From Pseudomonas sp. GM21 (GTDB lineage: Bacteria; Pseudomonadota; Gammaproteobacteria; Pseudomonadales; Pseudomonadaceae), in assembly GCF_000282215.1 (NCBI RefSeq), contig NZ_AKJS01000085.1, positions 1 through 62,659 on the forward strand: a stretch of DNA of 62,659 bases, given 5' to 3'. The notes beneath the pieces are model-generated. The model saw only the letters and a list, made by a program, of their open reading frames with translations. It searched no databases and had not been told where the DNA came from. Below are positions 47,733 through 57,033 of this stretch, piece after piece. Numbering within the stretch: the stretch's first letter is position 1; every line of letters begins with the position of its first letter. The translations under genes and the position numbers were made by a program.

Positions 47733-48418
47733 TCAACAAGTCGCCAGTCATTACCATTGATGGCCCGAGCGGTTCCGGTAAAGGCACGATCGCCGGGATA
47801 CTGGCGAAGCGTCTGGGCTGGAACCTGCTGGATTCCGGTGCGCTGTACCGTTTGCTGGCTTTCGCCGCGCACAATCATGGTGTTGATCTGACCAACGAAG
47901 AGTTGCTGAAAAAACTGGCCGCTCATCTGGACGTGCAATTCATCGCTGCGACGGATGGTCAACTGCAGCGAATCATTCTCGAAGGCGACGAAGTCAGCGA
48001 TGTGATTCGTACGGAAAGTATCGGTGCCGGTGCATCGCAAGTCGCTGCGCTGCCCGCCGTACGCGAGGCGCTGCTGCAGCGCCAGCGTGCTTTCCAGGAA
48101 ATGCCGGGGCTGGTCGCCGATGGCCGAGATATGGGCACGGTGGTTTTTCCGGACGCGCCTTTGAAGATTTTCCTCACTGCCAGTGCCGAGGAGCGTGCGC
48201 GCCGTCGATACTTGCAGTTGAAGGGCAAAGACGATGGTGTTAGTCTGTCGAGTCTGCTAGATGAGATACGTGTTCGCGATGAGCGTGACACCCAGCGAGC
48301 GGTAGCCCCGCTCAAACCGGCGGCTGACGCCATTCAGCTGGATTCCACGGAATTATCCATCGATCAGGTGCTGGAACACATCATGAGCGAAATCGCCATT
48401 CGCGATATCGCCGGGTGA
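47729..48418 (+). CDS. cmk: Cytidylate kinase
   Basis: 229 residues; the GTG start overlaps the previous stop as GTGA. The P-loop is [30 protein letters not shown] and the lid segment [17 protein letters not shown] fit Cmk. It phosphorylates CMP and dCMP. Placement between aroA and rpsA is conserved in gamma-proteobacteria. Confidence 0.96.
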   Translation: MINKSPVITIDGPSGSGKGTIAGILAKRLGWNLLDSGALYRLLAFAAHNHGVDLTNEELLKKLAAHLDVQFIAATDGQLQRIILEGDEVSDVIRTESIGAGASQVAALPAVREALLQRQRAFQEMPGLVADGRDMGTVVFPDAPLKIFLTASAEERARRRYLQLKGKDDGVSLSSLLDEIRVRDERDTQRAVAPLKPAADAIQLDSTELSIDQVLEHIMSEIAIRDIAG

Positions 48419-48538
48419 CCAAGAAGGCGGCAGGGGACCAGTCATAGTCCTGCGGTGACTTCTTTTAAATGAAACTAACCCATACCGTCTGGGGTGTGGA
48501 GATGGGCGTAGTCTTCGCCCTCATCAACAGGAATTAAA

Positions 48539-50224
48539 ATGAGCGAAAGCTTTGCGGAACTCTTTGAAGAAAGCCTAAAAACCCTGAACCTTCAGGCAGG
48601 CTCCATCATCACCGGTGTTATCGTTGATATCGATTACCAGGCTCGCTGGGTAACCGTTCACGCTGGCCTGAAGTCTGAAGCACTCATCCCGCTTGAGCAG
48701 TTCTACAACGACGCTGGCGAACTGAACATCAACGTCGGTGACGAAGTTCACGTTGCTCTGGACTCGGTTGAAGACGGCTTTGGTGAAACCAAGCTGTCCC
48801 GTGAAAAAGCCAAGCGCGCTGAATGCTGGATTGTTCTGGAAGCAGCCTTCGCAGCCGAAGAAGTGGTCAAGGGCGTTATCAACGGTAAGGTTAAAGGCGG
48901 CTTCACTGTCGACGTTAACGGCATCCGTGCGTTCCTGCCAGGTTCTCTGGTTGACGTCCGTCCTGTGCGCGATACTACGCACCTGGAAGGCAAAGAGCTG
49001 GAATTCAAGGTCATCAAACTCGACCAGAAACGCAACAATGTTGTCGTTTCCCGTCGCAGCGTCCTCGAAGCCGAGAACTCCGCCGAGCGTGAAGCTCTGC
49101 TGGAATCCCTGCAGGAAGGTCAGCAAGTCAAAGGTATCGTCAAAAACCTCACCGATTACGGCGCATTCGTCGATCTGGGTGGCGTCGATGGCCTGCTGCA
49201 CATTACCGACATGGCTTGGAAGCGTATCAAGCATCCTTCCGAAATCGTCAACGTTGGCGATGAGATCGATGTCAAGGTTCTGAAGTACGATCGCGAACGC
49301 AATCGTGTTTCCCTGGGCCTCAAGCAACTGGGCGAAGATCCATGGGTTGCTATCAAAGCCCGTTACCCAGAAAGCACTCGCGTTACCGCTCGTGTAACCA
49401 ACCTGACCGACTACGGCTGCTTCGCTGAGCTGGAAGAAGGCGTTGAAGGTCTGGTACACGTTTCCGAAATGGACTGGACCAACAAGAACATCCACCCTTC
49501 GAAAGTCGTACAAGTCGGCGACGAAGTGGAAGTTATGGTTCTGGACATCGACGAAGAGCGTCGTCGTATCTCCCTCGGCATCAAGCAGTGCAAATCTAAC
49601 CCATGGGAAGATTTCTCTGGCCAGTTCAACAAGGGCGATAAAATCTCCGGCACCATCAAGTCGATCACCGATTTCGGTATCTTCATTGGTCTGGACGGCG
49701 GCATCGACGGTCTGGTTCACCTGTCCGACATCTCCTGGAACGAAGTGGGCGAAGAAGCCGTTCGCCGCTTCAAGAAGGGCGACGAGCTGGACACCGTTAT
49801 CCTGTCGGTTGACCCAGAGCGCGAGCGCATCTCCCTGGGTATCAAGCAACTGGAAAGCGATCCGTTCTCCGAGTACGTTCAAGAGAACGACAAAGGCGCA
49901 ATCGTTAAAGGCATCGTGAAAGAAGTTGACGCCAAAGGCGCCATCATCACTCTGGCCGACGATATCGAAGCGACTCTGAAAGCCTCCGAAATCAGCCGTG
50001 ACCGCGTTGAAGACGCGCGCAACGTTCTGAAAGAAGGCCAGGAAGTAGAAGCCAAGATCATCAGCGTTGATCGTAAGAGCCGCGTCATTCAGCTGTCGAT
50101 CAAATCAAAAGACGATGCTGAAGAGAAAGAAGCTATCCAGAGCCTGAAAACTGCTCCGGAAGGCGAGTCAACTGATACCACCATGGCGGCACTGCTGCGC
50201 CAGGCAATGGCCAAACAGAACTAA
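48539..50224 (+). CDS. rpsA: 30S ribosomal protein S1
   Basis: 561 residues with six S1 (OB-fold) repeats; the last four show the repeated [26 protein letters not shown] pattern (for example [18 protein letters not shown] and [19 protein letters not shown]). Codon use shows the strong bias of a highly expressed gene. The 120-base leader (48419-48538), where S1 autocontrol acts in E. coli, is free of genes. Ribosome site AGGAATTAAA. Followed by a textbook terminator. Confidence 0.98.
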   Translation: MSESFAELFEESLKTLNLQAGSIITGVIVDIDYQARWVTVHAGLKSEALIPLEQFYNDAGELNINVGDEVHVALDSVEDGFGETKLSREKAKRAECWIVLEAAFAAEEVVKGVINGKVKGGFTVDVNGIRAFLPGSLVDVRPVRDTTHLEGKELEFKVIKLDQKRNNVVVSRRSVLEAENSAEREALLESLQEGQQVKGIVKNLTDYGAFVDLGGVDGLLHITDMAWKRIKHPSEIVNVGDEIDVKVLKYDRERNRVSLGLKQLGEDPWVAIKARYPESTRVTARVTNLTDYGCFAELEEGVEGLVHVSEMDWTNKNIHPSKVVQVGDEVEVMVLDIDEERRRISLGIKQCKSNPWEDFSGQFNKGDKISGTIKSITDFGIFIGLDGGIDGLVHLSDISWNEVGEEAVRRFKKGDELDTVILSVDPERERISLGIKQLESDPFSEYVQENDKGAIVKGIVKEVDAKGAIITLADDIEATLKASEISRDRVEDARNVLKEGQEVEAKIISVDRKSRVIQLSIKSKDDAEEKEAIQSLKTAPEGESTDTTMAALLRQAMAKQN

Positions 50225-50240
50225 GTTCTGCTTGATCATT

Positions 50241-50269
50241 AAAAAGGGCGACTTCGGTCGCCCTTTTTT
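50241..50269 (+). terminator. rpsA intrinsic terminator, used as group II intron target
   Basis: Stem GGGCGAC (50246-50252) with GTCGCCC (50257-50263), a TTCG tetraloop, five A before and six T after. The group II intron begins about two bases past the T-run. Confidence 0.92.
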
Positions 50270-50271
50270 GT

Positions 50272-52095
50272 GTGCGCCCAGCATGGGCGCAATCTTGCGG
50301 GTGTGAGTCCCGCCGTAAGCTGACCACAGCGAACGAAGTGAAGCGCAACTGCACTAGGGCGACCGAGTGTGGGGAGGAAGCGTGAATCGAAGCCATGAGC
50401 CGATGTACAAGAACCGGATAAAAGGCGAAGCCGATCAGGGCGAGCGGGCACAAAACCGCGAAGCTCTTGTGGTCAAGGATCAGGCTGCGTAAATCCGGCG
50501 GTTGTGTGGTGAAGGATTGCGTTCTTACCTGGGGAGATCTCGCTTTATGCCTGAAAGGGCGACGGCGCCAGTCGGAGCGAGAAGTCAGCAGAGGCCGTAG
50601 TAGTCTTTTTTTTGACGAAGGGCCGAACGAGAGAAAGCGCTATAGGCCATGTTGATACGAAAGACCGGAAGTCAGATGCCTGCCGAACGCGGGGCGGATG
50701 GAGATAACGAGCGGTGAAGCCGTGAGAAGTCCTGTCAGCGACGAGGTCAATCGCCCGCAAGATGAATCCGATAACGCAGGGCAAGGGCTGCTGGAGCGGG
50801 CCTTTGCGAGAGAAAACCTGAAGCGGGCATGGAAGCGGGTCAAGGCCAACAAAGGTGCAGCGGGAGTCGATGGTCTGGATATTGAACAGACCGCCGAACA
50901 CCTTCTGAGCCAATGGCCGAAGATTCGTGAGCAGCTTCTTTCAGGTGCCTACCGGCCCAGTCCGGTAAAGCGCGTAGTAATCCCCAAACCTGACGGCGGC
51001 GAACGCGAGTTGGGTATCCCGACGGTCACTGACCGTTTGATCCAGCAAGCGTTGCTGCAAATTGTGCAGCCGCTAGTCGATCCCACTTTCAGTGAGCACA
51101 GCTACGGCTTTCGTCCGGGGCGTCGTGCGCAGGACGCCGTTTTGGCGGCCCAGCGCTACGTATCTTCTGGGCGCGAAGTGGTGGTGGACGTTGATCTGGA
51201 GAAGTTTTTCGACCGAGTCGATCACGACATCTTGATGGACCGTTTACGCAAGCGGATTCTGGATCGGGCGGTTATCCGACTGATTCGGACTTATCTGGAC
51301 GCTGGGACGATGATCAATGGAGTGGTCGAGAAAAGCCGTTGCGGGGCGCCGCAAGGCGGTCCGTTGTCGCCGTTTCTGGCGAATGTGCTGCTGGACGAGG
51401 TGGATCGTGAGCTTGAGCGTCGAGGTCATTGTTTTGTGCGCTATGCCGATGATGCGAATGTGTATGTTCGCAGTCATAAAGCAGGGCTCCGAGTGATGAC
51501 CTTGCTGAGGCGCCTTTATGAAAAGCTTCACTTGAGCGTTAACGAAAGTAAAAGTGCAGTGACGAGCGCATTTGGTCGTAAGTTTCTGGGCTACGAGTTC
51601 TGGTCGGCCCGCGGCGACGTCAAACGAGCTGTGCCCTATAAAGCGCTGAAGCAATTCAAGCAACGAATACGCTGGTACACGGCGCTCGTGTGGCCGTGGC
51701 TTGCAGCAGATTGCCGATGAGCTGCGACCTTACATTTTGGGCTGGAAAGCTTACTTCGGATTGTCGCAAACCCCTGCCGTCTGGCGTGAGCTGGACGAAT
51801 GGCTGCGACATCGACTGCGAGCGATCCAACTAAAACAATGGAAGCGTGGAACGACGACGTACCGTGAGCTGCGAGCACTTGGCGCGAGTAACCAAGTGGC
51901 GCAGAAGGTGGCAGGGAACACCTCTCGCTGGTGGCATAACAGTCGTCTTGCGCTGAATCGCGTGCTTACTATTGCGTGGTTCGACAGGCTGGGATTAGTG
52001 CGTCTTTCATAACCTCAATCTCTCGAACCGCCCGGTGCGGACCCGCATGCCGGGTGGTGTGGCAGGGGAGCGGCCTGTGAAGGTCGCCTCCCTAT
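50272..52095 (+). mobile_element. Group II intron, class C-like, inserted after the rpsA terminator
   Basis: The 5' end fits GUGYG: GTGCGCCCAGCATGGGCGCA at 50272. The 3' part at about 52024-52095 holds a domain V-like hairpin (ccgcccggtgcgg / gcatgccgggtgg) and a domain VI-like stem (GGGGAGCGG / CGCCTCCC), ending CTAT. A reverse-transcriptase/maturase gene lies between. Insertion directly downstream of a Rho-independent terminator is the known habit of group IIC introns. The boundaries are read by eye and may be off by a few bases. Confidence 0.85.
50698..52012 (+). pseudogene. Group II intron reverse transcriptase/maturase, frameshifted
   Basis: Two frames make up one protein. Frame A (50698-51720) has the RT domain: KANKGAAGVDG, IPKPDGGERELGIPTV, YGFRPGRRAQDAV, DLEKFFDRVDHD, CGAPQGGPLSPFLAN and the catalytic YADD (residues 249-252). 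The C-terminal maturase part (GWKAYFGLSQTPAVWRELDE, KVAGNTSRWWHNS) continues in another frame from about 51680 to 52012. The junction near 51670-51680 reads as a net loss of two bases compared with the expected 'RIRELTRRS' text. No endonuclease domain is present, as in class C. The element is probably immobile unless helped in trans or a sequencing error is involved. Confidence 0.8.
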
Positions 52096-52271
52096 GCCGA
52101 TGCCTGCGATTTGGTGGGCTCATCGTCGCTACCGGGCTGCATTAGATGCTTGTGAAACCAACATGCTCGATAAGCTGTCTGTTTCTTTAATCGGATCAAT
52201 CGTTTCTTTGCAGCTAACCTGTAGCCTGAAAGGAACGATAGTCGGGCAGGGCGCCTGGTATAGGGAGGTGA

Positions 52272-52550
52272 ATGAACAAGCTCATTGTCGCAATAGCAGT
52301 GCTGACATTGGCGGGTTGCGCGACTAATGCCAAAACGCACGTCGTGCGCGGGGTTAGCGGAATCGAGATCGATTGTTCGGGGCTGGGTTCCGGATGGGAG
52401 AAATGCCTCAAACGCGCAGAAAAGGAGTGTAAGGCGGCGGGGTATAAGGTCTTGGCAAGGTCTGATGATGCCAAAGAGGAGGATGTATTCCCGTTTGGCT
52501 TCAATCCTGCGGGATACCTGACTCGAACCATGCTGGTGGTCTGTAGATGA
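52272..52550 (+). CDS. Small lipoprotein, function unknown
   Basis: A 92-residue protein with a lipoprotein signal (lipobox LAGC, Cys at 16) and a strong ribosome site AGGGAGGTGA. The mature part has four further Cys residues and the segment GWEKCLKRAEKECKAAGYKV, a pattern common in small envelope lipoproteins of gamma-proteobacteria. It lies between the intron and ihfB. The 176-base stretch before it (52096-52271) holds no recognised gene. Confidence 0.75.
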   Translation: MNKLIVAIAVLTLAGCATNAKTHVVRGVSGIEIDCSGLGSGWEKCLKRAEKECKAAGYKVLARSDDAKEEDVFPFGFNPAGYLTRTMLVVCR

Positions 52551-52692
52551 GGCTGATCTGTGTTGAAGCTCTTTGAGATTGGTTGGCTCGACCTGGTAAA
52601 GATATGTCAAAGCTCAGGCTGTTCAAATTCTTCCGGGCATGCTAAAACCTTTGAAGCGCTTTTCCTAGCTGCTTGAAAAAGAAGGGAAAAAT

Positions 52693-52989
52693 ATGACGAA
52701 GTCGGAGTTGATCGAACGAATTGTCACCCATCAAGGGCTGCTCTCATCCAAGGATGTGGAGCTGGCCATCAAGACCATGCTCGAGCAAATGTCCCAATGC
52801 CTGGCGACTGGGGATCGTATCGAAATCCGTGGTTTTGGTAGTTTTTCGTTGCACTATCGCGCGCCGCGGGTTGGGCGTAATCCGAAGACTGGTCAGTCGG
52901 TTAGTCTGGATGGTAAGTTTGTTCCGCATTTCAAGCCGGGGAAGGAGCTTAGGGATCGGGTGAATGAGGACGAGGAGGAAGGGCTTTGA
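52693..52989 (+). CDS. ihfB: Integration host factor subunit beta
   Basis: A 98-residue HU/IHF-family protein beginning [15 protein letters not shown]. The beta-arm [15 protein letters not shown] and the C-terminal [12 protein letters not shown] are typical of IhfB/HimD. It forms a heterodimer with IhfA and bends DNA. In Pseudomonas ihfB marks one border of the O-antigen locus, as here. Confidence 0.97.
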   Translation: MTKSELIERIVTHQGLLSSKDVELAIKTMLEQMSQCLATGDRIEIRGFGSFSLHYRAPRVGRNPKTGQSVSLDGKFVPHFKPGKELRDRVNEDEEEGL

Positions 52990-53016
52990 CAGTTTCCGAA
53001 ACGCGAGGAGTCGCTC

Positions 53017-53256
53017 ATGCCTAATTTGAAGCGCGCACTGACGGCATTGTTCGCTTTGTTGCTGGTTTTGGCGATTCTGGCTTTTATTCTCGAGAATCAG
53101 CAATCGGTTTCCTTGTTGTTCCTCGGTTGGGCGGGGCCGCAACTGCCAGTATCGCTGGTGATAATTCTTGCTTTGCTAATTGGCATGATTATGGGCCCAA
53201 TTCTTGGTTGGCTTCTGGGACGTACGTCCAGGGTTTCTCGCAAGCACCTTGTCTGA
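53017..53256 (+). CDS. lapA: LapA family (DUF1049) inner membrane protein
   Basis: A 79-residue protein with two membrane segments (ALTALFALLLVLAILAFIL and VSLVIILALLIGMIMGPILGWLLG) joined by ENQQSVSLLFLGWAGPQLP, the DUF1049/LapA signature. In E. coli LapA is linked to LPS assembly control; here it sits between ihfB and O-antigen genes, 27 bases after ihfB with GAGGAG as ribosome site. The name refers to E. coli LapA (YciS), not the Pseudomonas adhesin LapA. Confidence 0.85.
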   Translation: MPNLKRALTALFALLLVLAILAFILENQQSVSLLFLGWAGPQLPVSLVIILALLIGMIMGPILGWLLGRTSRVSRKHLV

Positions 53257-53484
53257 TTGAAGCAGGTACGCGGTGCACGTCGTATTTGTGTCGCAGTTTG
53301 TCTATATCTATTAGTAAATCCTTCACTAAGCTGTAAAATGCAGTGTTTTTCCGGGTGGTGGTATATGGCCACTTTGGTTGAGGTCGGCTCTGTCTGGGGC
53401 TTCAGCTAGCACGGATGGCTTTGCATTCATGGATTAGGCAGAGGTAAGTAGATGGCTGCCAGGAACTCAAGGGTATAGTTTTAC

Positions 53485-53680
53485 ATGAAAACGCTCGTAA
53501 CCTGCGGCGCTGGACTTATCAGATCGGTAGTCATTCGTCATATCATCCCCAGCAAGAGCGACTCGGTAGTTAACACCGAAAAGCTTGCTTTCGCAGTTAG
53601 TCTTGAAACACCAATCGACGTTAGCCAGAAACCTTGTAATGTTTTGGAGGCGATTTACAGCCTTGTAGAGTGTGCTCGTC
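53485..53680 (+). pseudogene. Decayed 5' end of rmlB (dTDP-glucose 4,6-dehydratase)
   Basis: The frame begins MKTLVTCGAGLIRSVVIRHI and continues SDSVVNTEKLAFAVSLE, which aligns by eye with the RmlB start ([20 protein letters not shown]... DSVVNVDKLTYAGNLES). The Rossmann motif GGAGFIGS has become CGAGLIRS, with losses of the essential glycines, and similarity ends near residue 60. The open frame runs on to 53913 with unrelated hydrophobic sequence and overlaps the next gene. It reads as a mutated, truncated relic of an earlier O-antigen gene set, not an active enzyme. Confidence 0.75.
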
Positions 53681-53897
53681 AATCCTTTTTCCTTGGCTTC
53701 CAATTCTCGCTGATTGGGTGTAGGTGTGTCGATTTGTCCAAGGCGGCCGGAGTTTTACAGAGATATAGCTTACTTGCTTATATAATGTTTTTTGTGATGT
53801 TTGCTAGTGGTCTGTTTTTTAGTCTGCTTTGCGAAATTTTTCGCCGGAAGAAGTTGCTTCTGATAGTGCGCGTATATAATAGATTTGACGAGCGTAT

Positions 53898-55127
53898 ATG
53901 CGTATTTTACTGATGTCTCAATATTTTTGGCCTGAGTCATTTATTATAAATGATTTGGCGATCAAGCTTGCTAGCGAGGGGCATGAGGTTACGGTTGCCA
54001 CCGGTAAGCCCAATTATCCTGACGGGGATATTTATAGCGGTTACAGTGCCAAGGGAGTGCAGCGTGAGCGCTATTCCTCGCTGATCGATGTAGTCCGTGT
54101 GCCCGTTTACCCCCGTGGCAAAGGAGGCGCCAAAAAACTAGTATTAAACTATTTGTCGTTTGTTGTGATGGGGCTTTGGTATTTTCCTAAACTCCTGAGA
54201 GGCAAAAAAATCGATGTGATTATAGTTTTCGCGCCTTCACCTATTGTCCAGGTAATACCCGCGATACTCTTGAAGTGGCTCAAGCGCGCGCACTTGGCTG
54301 TATGGGTGCAGGACTTATGGCCTGAAAGTCTTTCTGCGACGGGCTTTATTAAGAAGTCTTGGGTGCTTAAGTCGGTAGGTTGCATGGTCCGTGGAATTTA
54401 TAAATATTGTGATACTTTATTGCTACAGTCCCGAGCTTTTTTTGAGCCGACAAAGAAGTACGCTGATCCGGAAAAGTTGGTTTACTTTCCAAATTCAATA
54501 GATATTAAAAATTTTTCAGTGAGAGGAAATATCATTCCGAGCGATCTGAAATGCGAACTCGAAAACCATTTCAGCGTGGTGTTTGCAGGTAACATTGGTA
54601 CGGCTCAGTCAGTAGAAAGTATTGTTGAGGCCGCGTCGATATTAAAGCAAGAAACTGCGTTGAGGATATTCATTGTCGGTAGTGGCAGTATGCTCGAATG
54701 GGTAGTGGGTCAAAAAAAGTCGCTTAATCTGGATAACCTTGTGTTGCCTGGTCGCTTTCCGGCTGATGCCATGTCTGAAATATTTGAATGTGCTGCTGCG
54801 TTGTTGGTTTCTCTGAATGATGAGGAAATTTTCTCTTATACGATACCTAGCAAGATCCAAGCTTATCTAGCCGCCGGTCGTCCGATTATTGCGGCCTTAA
54901 GGGGTGAAGGGGCTCGGGTGGTCAGTGAGTCTGGCGCGGGATTGGTGTGCCCCCCGGCAAATGGTCAGTTGCTAGCGGCAACCATTTTATCTTTGAAAGA
55001 GAGCTCGAGCGTTGAGCGTGATAAAATGGGGGCGGCAGGTTTACAGTATTTTAATGAAAATTATGATATGGATTTTCAAAGCGGTCGATTGATTGATATT
55101 TTGACCGCTCGGCTCAATAGAAAATAG
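53898..55127 (+). CDS. WbuB-like family 4 glycosyltransferase
   Basis: A 409-residue GT-B fold protein starting MRILLMSQYFWPESFIINDLA, as in WbuB-type enzymes. The DLWPESLSATGF segment and the donor-site region VSLNDEEIFSYTIPSKIQAYLAAGRPI near 310 match the family. WbuB homologs transfer L-FucNAc or L-QuiNAc in O-antigen synthesis. The gene is AT-richer than the flanks. It lies next to the 2-acetamido-2,6-dideoxy-L-hexose genes, which fits the donor. Confidence 0.85.
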   Translation: MRILLMSQYFWPESFIINDLAIKLASEGHEVTVATGKPNYPDGDIYSGYSAKGVQRERYSSLIDVVRVPVYPRGKGGAKKLVLNYLSFVVMGLWYFPKLLRGKKIDVIIVFAPSPIVQVIPAILLKWLKRAHLAVWVQDLWPESLSATGFIKKSWVLKSVGCMVRGIYKYCDTLLLQSRAFFEPTKKYADPEKLVYFPNSIDIKNFSVRGNIIPSDLKCELENHFSVVFAGNIGTAQSVESIVEAASILKQETALRIFIVGSGSMLEWVVGQKKSLNLDNLVLPGRFPADAMSEIFECAAALLVSLNDEEIFSYTIPSKIQAYLAAGRPIIAALRGEGARVVSESGAGLVCPPANGQLLAATILSLKESSSVERDKMGAAGLQYFNENYDMDFQSGRLIDILTARLNRK

Positions 55128-55135
55128 GTGCTGGA

Positions 55136-55993
55136 ATGCGTGTATTGGTCTTGGGTGCAACAGGTATGCTGGGTAATGCTGTTTTCAAAGTACTCAGCAG
55201 TTCGTCTGCCTTGAGTGTTGTTGGAACAGTTCGTAATGCTAAGGCAATTGATAGCTTTGATAGTAAGGTTAAAGGTAATTTGATTTCAGGCGTGGATGTG
55301 CTTGATCAAGATTCTTTAGTTGATGTCTTTGAGCGGTCTAAGCCTGATGTTGTAATTAACTGTATTGGGCTAATCAAGCAATTGAGCTCCGCTAAGGATC
55401 CTTTGTCTGTTTTGCCTATTAACGCGATGTTGCCCCATCGACTGTCCAAGCTATGCGCTTTAGTTGGGAGTCGCTTAGTGCATATTAGTACGGATTGCGT
55501 TTTTTCCGGTCGAAAAGGTATGTATAAAGAAGCAGATGTTTCTGATGCTGAAGATTTGTATGGGAAGTCTAAATATATCGGAGAAATTGTTGATCAGCCG
55601 CACGCGATTACTCTTCGTACTTCAATCATCGGGCATGAACTGAACGGTCAATCATCGCTTGTTGACTGGTTTCTTGCGCAGTCCGGCTCTGTCAAAGGGT
55701 TTTCAAAAGCCATCTTTTCCGGGTTGCCAACGGTTGAGCTTGCTCGCGTCATTCTGGATTTTGTAATACCGCAACCCGCACTCCAGGGGCTATACCATGT
55801 TTCTACGCAGCCAATCGATAAGCTTACGTTGCTGCGTTATGTCGCCAAAATCTATCAAAAAGAAATCAGCATTGTCCCGGATGAGCAACTTGAAATCGAT
55901 CGGTCATTAGATTCGTCCCGGTTCCAAACAGCTACAGGGTACGCGCCTCCACAGTGGCCTGATTTAATTGAAGCGATGCGCGCTAGCCGTTAA
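55136..55993 (+). CDS. RmlD-like SDR, probable WbvR-type UDP-sugar 4-reductase
   Basis: A 285-residue extended SDR: LGATGMLGNAV at the start, STDCVFSGRKGMY, and the YGKSKYIGE catalytic Tyr-Lys pair. It resembles RmlD/WbvR-type reductases in length and motifs. WbjC/FnlB, the reductase of the L-FucNAc pathway, is longer (about 370 residues, with an extra C-terminal cupin-like domain), which is absent here. WbvR-type enzymes reduce the 4-keto intermediate towards UDP-L-RhaNAc, then UDP-L-QuiNAc. The assignment is inferred from architecture and neighbours. Confidence 0.75.
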   Translation: MRVLVLGATGMLGNAVFKVLSSSSALSVVGTVRNAKAIDSFDSKVKGNLISGVDVLDQDSLVDVFERSKPDVVINCIGLIKQLSSAKDPLSVLPINAMLPHRLSKLCALVGSRLVHISTDCVFSGRKGMYKEADVSDAEDLYGKSKYIGEIVDQPHAITLRTSIIGHELNGQSSLVDWFLAQSGSVKGFSKAIFSGLPTVELARVILDFVIPQPALQGLYHVSTQPIDKLTLLRYVAKIYQKEISIVPDEQLEIDRSLDSSRFQTATGYAPPQWPDLIEAMRASR

Positions 55994-56022
55994 ACTCCCA
56001 TTTTTAAATTTTGGTGATCATA

Positions 56023-57033
56023 ATGTTCGACGATAAGATTTTGATGATAACAGGCGGTACCGGCTCGTTCGGAAATACTGTTCTCAAACGTTTTCTCGAT
56101 ACAAACGTCAAGGAGATTCGTGTTTTTAGTCGTGATGAAAAAAAACAGGAAGACATGCGCATAGCTTTAGGTAATGACAAAGTCAAGTTTTATATTGGCG
56201 ACGTCAGGGACTACGCTAGTGTTTCCCAAGCGATGGTCGGTGTGGACTATATATTTCACGCCGCAGCGCTCAAACAAGTTCCATCGTGTGAGTTTTACCC
56301 GATGGAGGCCGTTAAAACCAACGTAATTGGTACTGAAAACGTACTCAATGCGGCCATTGCCAATAATGTTAGTCGAGTTGTTGTTCTCAGCACTGATAAA
56401 GCCGTATATCCCATCAACGCAATGGGTATTTCGAAGGCTATGGCCGAGAAGCTTGTAGTTGCCAAGTCCAGGATCATTCCGGAAACAGGGCCTGTCATTT
56501 GCTCTACACGTTACGGCAATGTGATGGCGTCTCGAGGTTCGGTAATTCCTCTTTTTGTCAAACAGCTTAAAGATGGTCATGAGCTGACTGTGACAGATCC
56601 AAGCATGACGCGTTTCCTAATGTCACTTGATGACTCAGTAGATTTGGTTCTTCACGCATTTGAGCATGCCGAACAAGGCGACATTTTTGTTCAAAAAGCA
56701 CCGGCATCCACTGTTGCTGATTTGGCTCAAGCACTCAAAGAACTTTTCTCGGGCGATAACGCAATCAAGGTGATTGGTACTCGTCACGGCGAAAAACTCT
56801 ACGAATCGCTAATTTCACGTGAAGAAATGGCAAAAGCCGAAGATATGGGGCGCTACTACCGTATTCCCGCCGATAATAGGGATCTGAATTACAAGAAGTA
56901 TTTTGTTGAAGGTGAGCAAAATATCTCCGAATTGGATGACTACACTTCGCATAATACTGAGCGTTTGGACGTTCCTGGCATTAAAGAGCTTTTGTTGAAA
57001 TTGGATTTCATTAAGGAGCAATTAGATGCTTAA
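56023..57033 (+). CDS. fnlA: UDP-GlcNAc C4,6-dehydratase/C5-epimerase (FnlA/WbjB/CapE type)
   Basis: 336 residues from ATG 56023 (MFDDKILMITGGTGSFGN). The cofactor motif is TGGTGSFGN; the active-site segment STDKAVYPINAMGISKAMAEK has Met in place of the usual catalytic Tyr plus the Lys, as in this subfamily. It starts the route from UDP-GlcNAc to UDP-2-acetamido-2,6-dideoxy-L-hexoses. It overlaps the next gene by 8 bases. Confidence 0.9.
   Translation: MFDDKILMITGGTGSFGNTVLKRFLDTNVKEIRVFSRDEKKQEDMRIALGNDKVKFYIGDVRDYASVSQAMVGVDYIFHAAALKQVPSCEFYPMEAVKTNVIGTENVLNAAIANNVSRVVVLSTDKAVYPINAMGISKAMAEKLVVAKSRIIPETGPVICSTRYGNVMASRGSVIPLFVKQLKDGHELTVTDPSMTRFLMSLDDSVDLVLHAFEHAEQGDIFVQKAPASTVADLAQALKELFSGDNAIKVIGTRHGEKLYESLISREEMAKAEDMGRYYRIPADNRDLNYKKYFVEGEQNISELDDYTSHNTERLDVPGIKELLLKLDFIKEQLDA

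Noticed and set aside
48575..49882. A 435-codon frame antisense to rpsA
   Set aside because: Mirror of the strongly biased S1 codons; no domain or start signal.
50698..52012. Retron or diversity-generating reverse transcriptase
   Set aside because: The maturase C-terminal domain, GUGYG 5' end and domain V/VI-like 3' end show it belongs to a group II intron; no template/variable repeat pair was seen.
52092..52610. A 172-codon minus-strand frame over the small lipoprotein gene
   Set aside because: The plus-strand frame has a lipobox and a strong ribosome site; the minus frame has neither start signal nor domain.
53485..53913. A complete 142-residue protein
   Set aside because: Only the first 60 codons have a recognisable (mutated RmlB) origin, the rest is non-homologous and overlaps the glycosyltransferase start, so it is listed as a relic.
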